Shown piece after piece: positions 26,175 through 33,788 of a stretch of DNA of 64,000 bases. The notes beneath the pieces were generated by a model. It searched no databases. It had not been told where the DNA came from and worked only from the letters and a program-made list of their open reading frames with translations. The first letter of the stretch is position 1; each line of letters starts with the position of its first letter. This DNA is from Winogradskyella sp. (GTDB taxonomy: Bacteria > Bacteroidota > Bacteroidia > Flavobacteriales > Flavobacteriaceae), in NCBI RefSeq assembly GCF_028282165.1, contig NZ_JANQIM010000012.1, positions 62,001-126,000 of the forward strand, in the 5' to 3' direction. The translations under genes were made by a program, and so were the position numbers.

Positions 26175-27331
26175 AGTATTTTCTTTAAATTATCTAGCTG
26201 CAAATCAAAATCAAAACTTCTAAAAGCTCTTTCTTGGATTTCTTTTTTTATCTGAAGGCCAGTATCAGCTTTATCGATTGAATTAATGATGGTGTTTAGA
26301 TGATCATGGTTTCCAGCTTCAGCTACCCAACCCAATTGGTTGTTATTTATTATGGTTTCACCTTCACCACCACCAAAATATAACATTGGGAGCCCTAATT
26401 TTGCATATTCAAAAATCTTAGAAGGAACAGAACCGTATATTCTATTCAGCAGAGGAATAATGGCTACGTCATATTTTTGGAGTTCTTTGTGCAATACATT
26501 CCTGTCCACTCTACCATGAAATATAATAGGAAAAGTTTTGTTCAATTCCATAAATTTAATTAAACCTTCTTCTTCGGCTCCCGAACCATAAATATGTAAT
26601 TCAATAGTATCATAATCTAGATTCTGGCATAGTCGTAAAATTCCTTGAGCCACACCTAAAAGTCCAGCATAAACTATTTTGAGTTTTTGTGATTTTGAGG
26701 AATTTTCTATTAATTCCGTTAAATTAATATTGGGGTAATTGCGGTACAAAAACAGCTCTGGTTTTTTAGTTATGTTGTTAACATGAGTTAAGATTTCATT
26801 ACTTTGCCCTAAGATAAGATTGGCATTTTTGTAGTTGAAAGCTTCTAGTTTCTTCAAAAGTTTATAACTAAAATTCTTTCTTAGCGCACCCAGTTCGTAG
26901 CCAGCACTTGGCCATAAATCGCTTACATTAAGTATTAATTTTCGTCGTTTTGATTTTAAAAAAAACATACATGTAAAAGCGACTAGTAAAGGTGGCGATT
27001 GTACAATTACCTTATTGGGTATTTTGTTCCAGATAAAGAACCAAACTAAGCTTATACTATAAGATAGCATAGCGAATAGGCGCACAAATTTATTTTTAGA
27101 TTTACTGGCATATAGCCAAATCCTACTGACAATAATATCGTTTTCTACAGATCTCGATTTAAGTTTACCCTTATATGCATTAAAGATTTTTCCTGTCGGG
27201 TAGTTTGGTAATGGTGTAACAACATGTACATCATAATTGGATTTTAACCCATTTGCCAAATGAAATATTCTGTTAGATGCAGCACCAATTTCAGGTGGAA
27301 AATAACTCGTAATTATCATTAGGTTTTCCAT
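26171..27331 (-). CDS. WbuB-like glycosyltransferase family 4
   Basis: A 386-aa GT-B-fold enzyme with the N-terminal SYFPPEIGAASNRIFHLA motif typical of WbuB-type transferases, a hydrophobic membrane-contact segment (about residues 86-125), LKIVYAGLLGVAQGI near residue 217, and SVPSKIFEYAKLGLPMLYFGGGEGE with the Glu-containing donor-binding region near residue 321. It lies 4 nt after the PaaK-like gene on the same strand and is convergent with the glycosylphosphotransferase gene. Its acceptor is unknown. The two minus-strand genes mark the end of the polysaccharide locus. Confidence 0.88.
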   Translation of the reverse strand: MENLMIITSYFPPEIGAASNRIFHLANGLKSNYDVHVVTPLPNYPTGKIFNAYKGKLKSRSVENDIIVSRIWLYASKSKNKFVRLFAMLSYSISLVWFFIWNKIPNKVIVQSPPLLVAFTCMFFLKSKRRKLILNVSDLWPSAGYELGALRKNFSYKLLKKLEAFNYKNANLILGQSNEILTHVNNITKKPELFLYRNYPNINLTELIENSSKSQKLKIVYAGLLGVAQGILRLCQNLDYDTIELHIYGSGAEEEGLIKFMELNKTFPIIFHGRVDRNVLHKELQKYDVAIIPLLNRIYGSVPSKIFEYAKLGLPMLYFGGGEGETIINNNQLGWVAEAGNHDHLNTIINSIDKADTGLQIKKEIQERAFRSFDFDLQLDNLKKIL

Positions 27332-27335
27332 TGGC

Positions 27336-28661
27336 TTAATTAATATAAGATGTAAACTGTTTTAGTTTTCCCGATTTAGTGCGATCTAGCACATCAACAC
27401 GTTTAAAAGTAATAGAAATTCCAGGCTCTAAATACTGTTCCATGGCCTTAGCAATGCTATCTTTTTGTTCTGACGACAGTGGTTCTCGGCTCACAAATTT
27501 AATCACAAAAGCATCTAGAGCAATTTGTTCAATAATAAACTCAGAAACATTGCCATCGTTTTCAATAACACTTTTGGTAATGTAGTAAAACGTTAAACCA
27601 GCCGCCTTTTTTCCACTTGGTAAGAGAGCTATATCGTTTGTGCGGCCAACAAGTTTTTTTAATATAGGCTTCCTCAATGTGCTTTTTTCATCCAATATGC
27701 CAATATCACCAATATCATATCTAATAAAGGGATGGGCTTTGTTATATAGCGATGTAATTACAATTCGTCCTTCTTCTCCATAAGGCAAAATATTATTGTC
27801 ACTATCAAGTATTTCAACATATAAAGTTTCACTATTAACCTGCCATTCTCCGTCGGAATTCTGAAAGGCTATTAAATCCAATTCTGATGCTCCGTACTCA
27901 TTTACTATCGGTAAACCAAACTGTTCTTCTAAAAGAGCTTTGTCATCATCAAATAACATTTCGGATGTAACTATGGCGACTCTAAGCGTTGGGCAGATTG
28001 AATTCAAAATCACATTTCTCCTTTTGAGATATTTAGCAAATTGCACTATTGGGCTCGTGTAACCATTTATATATTCAAACTTTGTAGAGCTAAATGTCTT
28101 TAAAGTCTTTGAGAAAGCTACATCACTTAAATCAAAAACCGAAAATCGATATCGATTGCTAAACCAGTCCTTTAGCCGTTCTTTATAGTATCCCTTTTTA
28201 TCTAATGGGATTCCATAAAAACGCGCTTGTTTTGAAGTGTTAAAATTTATGCCGTACCAGTCAAACCGATTCATAATTTCTGCCCACGTTAGGGCATGGC
28301 ACCATTTGTCTTTAGCAAAAATGAAAGGGTCTCCAGAGCTGCCTGAGGTTTTATTTACATAAACATTCTTTAATTTGTAACCTACACTTAGACGTTGCTC
28401 TAGTGGCTGTTGCAAATGTCGTTTGGTCATAACCGGAATAGAGCTCCAATCATCTGCATCAGCAACCTTGACAAAGGACCTGTAAAAAGCATTATTAGCT
28501 AAGTGAAATAGAGTAATTCCTTTCTTTTGATTGGTAACATAATCGGCAAACTCTAAGTCATTCTTGGCCTGAATTTTGGATAGAGCTAATTTGGCTTTGT
28601 CAATATCAAAGCCGTTTATTTTCAAAGAAAAATCGAATAGCTGCAAGATCTTTAAGGCCAA
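27336..28661 (-). CDS. PaaK/CapK-like adenylate-forming enzyme, second copy
   Basis: A 441-aa phenylacetate-CoA-ligase-like protein with the AMP-binding loop KTSGSSGDP at residues 104-112, NEYGASELD near residue 253 and HPFIRYDIGDIG near residue 311, then VGRTNDI. It starts at TTG (28661) since no ATG occurs near the expected N-terminus. It is only distantly similar to the protein at 16281, so the two probably activate different acids. It is divergent from purD across 69 nt. Substrate unknown. Confidence 0.83.
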   Translation of the reverse strand: MALKILQLFDFSLKINGFDIDKAKLALSKIQAKNDLEFADYVTNQKKGITLFHLANNAFYRSFVKVADADDWSSIPVMTKRHLQQPLEQRLSVGYKLKNVYVNKTSGSSGDPFIFAKDKWCHALTWAEIMNRFDWYGINFNTSKQARFYGIPLDKKGYYKERLKDWFSNRYRFSVFDLSDVAFSKTLKTFSSTKFEYINGYTSPIVQFAKYLKRRNVILNSICPTLRVAIVTSEMLFDDDKALLEEQFGLPIVNEYGASELDLIAFQNSDGEWQVNSETLYVEILDSDNNILPYGEEGRIVITSLYNKAHPFIRYDIGDIGILDEKSTLRKPILKKLVGRTNDIALLPSGKKAAGLTFYYITKSVIENDGNVSEFIIEQIALDAFVIKFVSREPLSSEQKDSIAKAMEQYLEPGISITFKRVDVLDRTKSGKLKQFTSYIN

Positions 28662-28680
28662 AAAGGTTTCCGTAAATTAA

Positions 28681-28712
28681 TTGTTTTTTCAAATCAAAAC
28701 CAATTATTTTTG
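28681..28712 (+). promoter_or_regulatory. purD promoter, TTG-N21-TATTTTTG
   Basis: The -33 element TTG at 28681-28683 is followed after 21 nt by the -7 element TATTTTTG at 28705-28712; transcription would begin a few bases later, about 12 nt before the ATG at 28731. Spacing and motif both fit the Bacteroidota primary sigma consensus. Confidence 0.7.
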
Positions 28713-28730
28713 CCCAAACAAAATTAAATC

Positions 28731-30002
28731 ATGAATATTTTAGTACTTGGCTCTGGTGGAAGGGAGCATACATTTGCTTGGAAAATAGCACAAAGCAATC
28801 ATTGTAACAGACTCTTTGTAGCTCCTGGAAACTCTGGAACTGTGGATATTGCTACAAACTTAAATATTTCAGTAACCGACTTTGAAGCTATCAAAGATGC
28901 GGTTATAAAAAACAACATTGATTTAGTCGTAGTTGGTCCAGAAGATCCACTGGTAAAAGGTATCCACGATTATTTTTTACAAAATGAAGATTTGCAGGGT
29001 GTTTCTGTAATTGGTCCTCAGAGAGCAGCTGCAGAATTGGAGGGCAGTAAAGAATTTGCCAAAGAGTTTATGAAACGTCATCATATACCAACTGCAGCAT
29101 ACCAGAGCTTTACAAAAGATAACATTGAAGAGGGCTACAGGTTTTTGGAAACTTTACAGCCACCTTATGTCTTGAAAGCAGATGGACTGGCCGCAGGCAA
29201 GGGAGTTCTTATTATTAAGGATATAGAGGAAGCAAAAAGGGAGTTAAAAAATATGCTGGTTGATGCAAAATTTGGTAGTGCCAGTACCAAAGTAGTAATT
29301 GAGGAGTTTTTAGATGGTATAGAGTTAAGTTGTTTTGTTTTAACAGACGGTAAAGATTATAAGATTCTTCCAACAGCAAAAGATTACAAGCGGATAGGAG
29401 AAGGTGATACAGGACTTAATACAGGAGGTATGGGAGCCATATCTCCGGTTCCTTTTGCTTCAAACGAGTTTTTAGACAAAATAGAAAACCAAATTGTTAA
29501 GCCAACAGTAGAGGGTTTAAAGGCAGATGACTTACCTTATGTCGGATTCATTTTTATTGGATTAATAAAAGTTGGGGACGATCCAAAAGTGATTGAATAT
29601 AATGTAAGAATGGGAGATCCTGAAACTGAAGTCGTTTTACCAAGATTAAAAAACGATTTGGTAGAAATCTTTAAAGCAATGTCAAATCAAACATTGTCAG
29701 AAATTGAATTGGAAATTGATAATCGTGCAGCAACGACGATTATGCTTGTTTCGGGAGGTTACCCTGAAGCCTATGAGAAAGGTAAGGAAATATTTGGTTT
29801 AGAAGCTGTTAAGGATTCAATTGTATTTCATGCAGGTGCAAAATCCGACAATGGCAAGGTTGTAACTTCTGGCGGACGGGTAATGGCCATTACATCTTAT
29901 GGTACTAATTACGAAGAAGCCATAAAAAAATCTTACCAGAGCATAGATTTACTATGCTTCGATAAGATGTATTATCGTAAGGATATCGGATTTGATTTAT
30001 AA
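28731..30002 (+). CDS. purD: Phosphoribosylamine-glycine ligase
   Basis: Second step of purine synthesis: joins phosphoribosylamine and glycine using ATP. The 423-aa protein has the N-terminal LGSGGREHTFAWK motif, the ATP-grasp segment LKADGLAAGKGVLI near residue 147, GEGDTGLNTGGMGAISP near residue 223, YNVRMGDPETEVVLP near residue 295, and a C-terminal domain ending in the YRKDIG motif of purD proteins. It is a housekeeping gene outside the polysaccharide locus and has its own promoter. The gene downstream (30006) is convergent. Confidence 0.97.
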   Translation: MNILVLGSGGREHTFAWKIAQSNHCNRLFVAPGNSGTVDIATNLNISVTDFEAIKDAVIKNNIDLVVVGPEDPLVKGIHDYFLQNEDLQGVSVIGPQRAAAELEGSKEFAKEFMKRHHIPTAAYQSFTKDNIEEGYRFLETLQPPYVLKADGLAAGKGVLIIKDIEEAKRELKNMLVDAKFGSASTKVVIEEFLDGIELSCFVLTDGKDYKILPTAKDYKRIGEGDTGLNTGGMGAISPVPFASNEFLDKIENQIVKPTVEGLKADDLPYVGFIFIGLIKVGDDPKVIEYNVRMGDPETEVVLPRLKNDLVEIFKAMSNQTLSEIELEIDNRAATTIMLVSGGYPEAYEKGKEIFGLEAVKDSIVFHAGAKSDNGKVVTSGGRVMAITSYGTNYEEAIKKSYQSIDLLCFDKMYYRKDIGFDL

Positions 30003-30005
30003 AAC

Positions 30006-30233
30006 CTATAAATAAGAGTGTGCAGTCACACTTTTGTCCTCTTCATTGTTGGCATTATACTTGGCCAATTGCATCATCCAATAAACAAAGGCAACAAGGC
30101 CTATCACCAAGAAAATCCAGGACATAATGTTAGCACCAAACCAACTTTCCAGTTCAAATGCCCTTAAAGCATCAAATGGTGCAAATAAGAAGTCTACAAA
30201 TAAATCTTGTATTCCGTAAAAGAAATCTTTCAT
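30006..30233 (-). CDS. Small membrane protein, DUF6341-like
   Basis: A 75-aa protein with one clear membrane helix (about residues 36-57, MSWIFLVIGLVAFVYWMMQL) after an amphipathic aromatic N-terminus (MKDFFYGIQDLFVDFLFAPFDALRA), and a polar tail. The short protein and its place beside the DUF6427 gene match a conserved but uncharacterised Flavobacteriia family. It is preceded by a consensus promoter and a leader of about 100 nt. No function can be given. Confidence 0.75.
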   Translation of the reverse strand: MKDFFYGIQDLFVDFLFAPFDALRAFELESWFGANIMSWIFLVIGLVAFVYWMMQLAKYNANNEEDKSVTAHSYL

Positions 30234-30247
30234 AACTTTATAAATTT

Positions 30248-30263
30248 ACTCGCAAAAGCGAGT
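30248..30263. other. Small hairpin ACTCGC-AAAA-GCGAGT
   Basis: A perfect 6-bp stem with an AAAA loop lies 15 nt before the start codon of the DUF6341 gene, inside its leader. On the plus strand it is followed by TTTAAATTTTT and could end read-through from purD; on the minus strand it could affect translation of the small membrane protein. The role is uncertain. Confidence 0.4.
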
Positions 30264-30342
30264 TTTAAATTTTTAGTGACACAAAACCAACCAGCTTTCT
30301 TAAAATTAGCTCCCAAACATGGGTAGAGCGCTAGCTTGATTG

Positions 30343-30372
30343 CAAAAATACAAAAACAGCAAATGATTACAA
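30343..30372 (-). promoter_or_regulatory. Promoter for the DUF6341 gene, TTG-N19-TATTTTTG
   Basis: On the minus strand TTG (complement of 30370-30372) is followed after exactly 19 nt by TATTTTTG (complement of 30343-30350). This predicts a leader of about 100 nt for the gene ending at 30006. The -33 element lies inside the start of the opposing DUF6427 gene. Confidence 0.6.
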
Positions 30373-31280
30373 GCATTTTCAGTAAATCTAAGCCTATAAA
30401 TCTAATTATAGTGTCAGTTTTTATTGTTTTGGTTTTTTTAATCTCCAATTTTAGTACTTTATTCAGCAATATAGACGAAACCATAAAGGCTGTTGTAAAA
30501 CTAATGATAGCCCTCTTTTCGCTTTTTCTTTTAGATTTTATTATCTCTAAAAATAACCTCACCAAAAAGAATAGTTACGCTATTATGACTTTTGGTTTAT
30601 TGTTTGGAATGTTTCCAGAAATACTGAAGTATTCGGATTTATTATTTGCAAATGTATTTGTGCTTTTGGCGTTGAGGCGGTTAATAAGCTTACATTCCAA
30701 TCTTTACATTAAGAAAAAATTATTTGATGCTGGGTTTTGGATTATGTTAGCTACCCTTTTCTATTTTTGGTCAATTTTGTTTTTTGCACTGGTTATCGTA
30801 GCTCTAATTTACCATTCCAAAAACGATATTAAAAATACCATCATTCCATTCGCAGGTATAGCGACTGTTATTATGATGCTTTTGGCCTACAACATCATCA
30901 TGCACGATACTTATATTAGACCCTCAGATTTTGAACGTTATGCCAGTTTAGATTTCACAGTTTATAATAGCAAGGAACGTATACTTAAATTTACGATCCT
31001 TTTTACATCTTTTGTCTGGACACTCGTGTATTTTTTTAGGACTATATCAGATAAGAATAAGAAGTTAAGACCCTCTTTCTTTCTTGTCGCATGGGCATCG
31101 GTAATAGCTATATTAATAGCCATAATTGCGCCAATAAAAAATGGAAGCGAGTTCATATTCTTGTTTGCTCCTTTTGCTATCATTATGGCAAATTATATAG
31201 AAGTTATTTCAGATAGTTGGTTTAAGGAAGTTTTTATATCTCTACTGCTTATAGCACCAATACTAAGTTTACTGTTGTAG
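30363..31280 (+). CDS. Multi-pass membrane protein, DUF6427-like
   Basis: About 305 aa with 8-9 hydrophobic segments. The ATG at 30363 (MITSIFSKSKPINLIIV) is preferred to the upstream ATG at 30336 because the first helix then starts near residue 14 as in relatives. The region around MFPEILKYSDLLFANVFVLLALRRLISL (positions about 86-113) and PSDFERYASLDF near 190 is conserved in this uncharacterised Flavobacteriia family. It is convergent with upp, overlapping it by 12 nt. No function is known; the family is usually found near upp or purD. Confidence 0.78.
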   Translation: MITSIFSKSKPINLIIVSVFIVLVFLISNFSTLFSNIDETIKAVVKLMIALFSLFLLDFIISKNNLTKKNSYAIMTFGLLFGMFPEILKYSDLLFANVFVLLALRRLISLHSNLYIKKKLFDAGFWIMLATLFYFWSILFFALVIVALIYHSKNDIKNTIIPFAGIATVIMMLLAYNIIMHDTYIRPSDFERYASLDFTVYNSKERILKFTILFTSFVWTLVYFFRTISDKNKKLRPSFFLVAWASVIAILIAIIAPIKNGSEFIFLFAPFAIIMANYIEVISDSWFKEVFISLLLIAPILSLLL

Positions 31281-31928
31281 TTTATTGCCAAAAGCCAAGT
31301 CTCCCGCATCACCTAATCCAGGAATAATATAACCTTTGTTGTTAAGGGTTTGGTCTATGGCAGCTATCCAAAGATGCGAGTTCTCTCCAAATTCTTCGGC
31401 AACATAGTCCACCCCTTTTTGAGCACCAATAACACTAACTAAGTGAATTTCTTTTGGAACACCAAATGGCTTAAGCGCTTCAAAAGTGGCAACCATCGAC
31501 TGTCCTGTAGCCAACATAGGGTCGGCCAATATCAATGTTTTGTTCTCTAAGCTTGGGCAAGCTAAATACTCAACTACGATTTCAAAACTCTCAGGATTGT
31601 GCTTATGTTGTCTGTAAGCTGAGATAAAAGCATTTTCGGCAGCATCAAAATAATTCAGTAAACCATTGTGAAGTGGAACCCCTGCCCTTAGAATTGAACA
31701 CAAAACGATATCTTTTTTGTGCAAAACCGTATGAGAAACACCAAGAGGAGTTTCTATTTGATGTGCTTCAAAATTTAGGGACTTGCTCAACTCATAACCT
31801 AAGATCTCACCAATGCGTTCTATATTTCTTCTAAAACGCATACTGTCTTTTTGAAGGTTTTTATCCCTTAATTCAGAGATAAACGAATTTAAAATAGAAG
31901 GCGTTTCGGAAAGATTATGAATATGCAT
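31269..31928 (-). CDS. upp: Uracil phosphoribosyltransferase
   Basis: Salvages uracil to UMP using PRPP. The 219-aa protein has the PRPP-binding loop in LILADPMLATGQSMV near residue 129, LCSILRAGVPLHNGL near residue 80, and a C-terminal IPGLGDAGDLAFG uracil-binding motif, all typical of Upp. It overlaps the opposing DUF6427 gene by 12 nt at the 3' end and is divergent from the DUF4254 gene over 69 nt. Confidence 0.95.
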   Translation of the reverse strand: MHIHNLSETPSILNSFISELRDKNLQKDSMRFRRNIERIGEILGYELSKSLNFEAHQIETPLGVSHTVLHKKDIVLCSILRAGVPLHNGLLNYFDAAENAFISAYRQHKHNPESFEIVVEYLACPSLENKTLILADPMLATGQSMVATFEALKPFGVPKEIHLVSVIGAQKGVDYVAEEFGENSHLWIAAIDQTLNNKGYIIPGLGDAGDLAFGNKLQQ

Positions 31929-31969
31929 AAATCAACTTTTAGTTCAATGGCTAAGTTAATAATTCAAAG

Positions 31970-31977
31970 TATATTTG
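31970..31977 (+). promoter_or_regulatory. Candidate -7 element TATATTTG before the DUF4254 gene
   Basis: TATATTTG fits TAnnTTTG and lies 20 nt before the ATG at 31998, which would give a very short leader. No clear TTG is present at the -33 distance. Confidence 0.45.
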
Positions 31978-31997
31978 TATTCTAAATCAATTCTAAT

Positions 31998-32606
31998 ATG
32001 TTTTCAGAAAGAGCCAATGCCATATTTCAAGATGTTATTAAGACTTATAAAGTTTTAGACACCGTAGATCAGCCTTTTACCAACAAATATGATAAAAATG
32101 ACGATGTAATCGCACATTTATTATACAGAAAGTGTTGGATCGATACGGTGCAATGGGCATATGAGGATATCATTAGAGATCCAAACATTAATCCAGATGC
32201 AGCCTTGAAACTTAAGCGAATGATAGATGCTTCTAACCAGGATAGAACAGATACAGTAGAGTTTATTGATAGTTATTTCTTGGATAAATACAAGGATGTT
32301 GAGGTAAAACAGGATGCTAAAATAAATTCTGAAAGTCCAGCTTGGGCCATTGATCGTCTATCGATTTTAGCCCTTAAGATATATCATATGCATCTCGAAA
32401 CTGTAAGGGAAGATGCCACGGAAGAGCATAAAGCAGCTTGCCAAAAGAAACTCGATGTGTTGTTAGAGCAACGTATCGATTTAAGCACAGCTATTGATGA
32501 CTTGCTTAACGACATTGCTAAAGGCGATAAATACATGAAAGTGTATAAGCAAATGAAGATGTACAACGACGATGAGCTTAATCCGGTTTTAAGAGGGCAA
32601 AAATAG
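31998..32606 (+). CDS. DUF4254 family protein
   Basis: A 202-aa soluble, mostly helical protein. It has RKCWIDTVQWAYEDIIRDPNI near residue 42, LKRMIDASNQDRTDTVEFID near residue 73 and the SPAWAIDRLSILALKIYHM segment near residue 114, which are features of the DUF4254 family common in Bacteroidota. The family usually lies next to a GT9 glycosyltransferase, as here (32651), so a link with LPS core or heptose transfer is suggested by context only. Biochemical function is unknown. Confidence 0.82.
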   Translation: MFSERANAIFQDVIKTYKVLDTVDQPFTNKYDKNDDVIAHLLYRKCWIDTVQWAYEDIIRDPNINPDAALKLKRMIDASNQDRTDTVEFIDSYFLDKYKDVEVKQDAKINSESPAWAIDRLSILALKIYHMHLETVREDATEEHKAACQKKLDVLLEQRIDLSTAIDDLLNDIAKGDKYMKVYKQMKMYNDDELNPVLRGQK

Positions 32607-32609
32607 CGC

Positions 32610-32639
32610 GCCATCCTAAACTTGTTTTCAGGATCTCAT
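32610..32639. repeat. Palindromic intergenic element, CATCCT...AGGATCTCAT type
   Basis: The sequence GCCATCCTAAAC-TT-GTTTTCAGGATCTCAT fills the gap between the DUF4254 stop and the GT9 gene. The arms ATCCT/AGGAT form a hairpin with further pairing inside (AAAC/GTTT). It has the (G)TCAT-hairpin-ATCT layout of the elements at 33659, 54851, 55237 and 59040. Confidence 0.55.
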
Positions 32640-32650
32640 ATTCTGACTAA

Positions 32651-33673
32651 ATGTCTGAACCAAAACACATATTGGTCATTAGATTCTCTGCCATGGGAGA
32701 TGTGGCCATGACAGTACCTGTGCTTAGAGCTCTAACCGAACAGCATCCCGATCTAAAAATCACAGTAGTTTCAAAAGGATTTTTTAAGCCGTTTTTCAAG
32801 GACTTAAAAAACGTTGATTTTTTTACCGTGGATTTAAAGGGAGTACATAAAGGTATTTTTGGGCTGTATAGATTATCTAAAGCATTAAAAGCTTATGGGT
32901 TTGATGTTGTGGCAGATTTACACAATGTTTTGCGCAGTAAAATTTTAAAGGTATTTTTCTTTGGAAATGAAGTCATTCAAATTGATAAAGGCAGAGCCGA
33001 AAAAAAAGCATTGACTTCGGGCAAACGATTTCAACCATTAAAAACTACGCACCAACGCTATGCAGATGTGTTTGAACAATTAGGATATTCAGTAGATTTA
33101 TCCCAAGTTTCATTTCCTGAGAAAGCCAAACTCACCCAAAAGCTAAAAGCCTTTATTTCTGATTCTGATAAAAAAACTATTGGCATAGCACCTTTTGCAG
33201 CGCATAAAAGCAAAATGTATCCATTAGACCAAATAGAAGACGTTATAGATCAGTTCTCCCAAGATTATAATATTATTTTGTTTGGTGGTGGCCGCAATGA
33301 GGTAGAACACTTAAGTAGAATTGAAAGTAAACACAGCAACGTACAGTCTGTAGCAGGAAAGTTAGATTTAGAAGGAGAGTTGACTTTGATTTCCAATCTC
33401 GATGTAATGCTATCTATGGATTCTGGGAATGGCCATTTAGCAGCTATGCTTGGCGTAAAAGTCGTTACTATTTGGGGCGTAACGCATCCTTATGCAGGTT
33501 TTGCACCCTTCAATCAACCCGATGATTATGCCTTGGTTGCTGATAGAGCACAATTTCCTCTAGTACCGACATCGGTTTATGGTAATAAGTTTCCCAAAGA
33601 ATACGAAAATGCTGCTGGGAGCATCACAGTAGAGAATATAGTCTCAAAAATTAAATCTGTCATTCCTGAGTAG
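32651..33673 (+). CDS. Glycosyltransferase family 9 (heptosyltransferase-like)
   Basis: A 340-aa GT-B-fold protein of the ADP-heptose:LPS heptosyltransferase family. N-terminal ILVIRFSAMGDVAMTVPVLRAL (from residue 6), IGIAPFAAHKSKMYP near residue 175 and SMDSGNGHLAAMLGVKVVTIWG near residue 255 are the family signatures. It probably adds a sugar to the lipid A core. The last codons and the TAG stop lie inside a palindromic repeat (33659-33684), so the repeat has supplied the C-terminal residues VIPE. Confidence 0.92.
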   Translation: MSEPKHILVIRFSAMGDVAMTVPVLRALTEQHPDLKITVVSKGFFKPFFKDLKNVDFFTVDLKGVHKGIFGLYRLSKALKAYGFDVVADLHNVLRSKILKVFFFGNEVIQIDKGRAEKKALTSGKRFQPLKTTHQRYADVFEQLGYSVDLSQVSFPEKAKLTQKLKAFISDSDKKTIGIAPFAAHKSKMYPLDQIEDVIDQFSQDYNIILFGGGRNEVEHLSRIESKHSNVQSVAGKLDLEGELTLISNLDVMLSMDSGNGHLAAMLGVKVVTIWGVTHPYAGFAPFNQPDDYALVADRAQFPLVPTSVYGNKFPKEYENAAGSITVENIVSKIKSVIPE

Positions 33674-33684
33674 GCAGGAATCTA
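33659..33684. repeat. Palindromic element GTCATTCCTG...CAGGAATCTAC
   Basis: A perfect 7-bp stem ATTCCTG (33662-33668)/CAGGAAT (33675-33681) with loop AGTAGG. The loop contains the TAG stop codon of the GT9 gene. Core and flanks closely match the element at 59040 (CCTGCGCAGGCAGG then TATCT). Confidence 0.7.
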
Positions 33685-33701
33685 CAAACTTCTCAATACA
33701 C

Positions 33702-33720
33702 CCCGACGTTAACTGTCGGG
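33702..33720. other. Hairpin CCCGAC-N7-GTCGGG downstream of GT9 gene
   Basis: A 6-bp GC-rich stem (33702-33707 with 33715-33720) and a 7-nt loop. No T-tract follows on the plus strand, so intrinsic termination is uncertain. It is adjacent to the palindromic repeat and may be part of a composite intergenic element. Confidence 0.4.
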
Positions 33721-33788
33721 ACACTCGAAGTGCCTAGCTTTGATTTATAATATTAACCAAAACCCAAAACCTAATAGCCAATAGCTGG

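Noticed and set aside
30230..30565. Minus-strand 111-codon frame over the start of the DUF6427 gene
   Set aside because: It lies opposite a real membrane-protein gene and its hydrophobic stretches reflect the complement of that gene; the promoter of the DUF6341 gene also lies within it.
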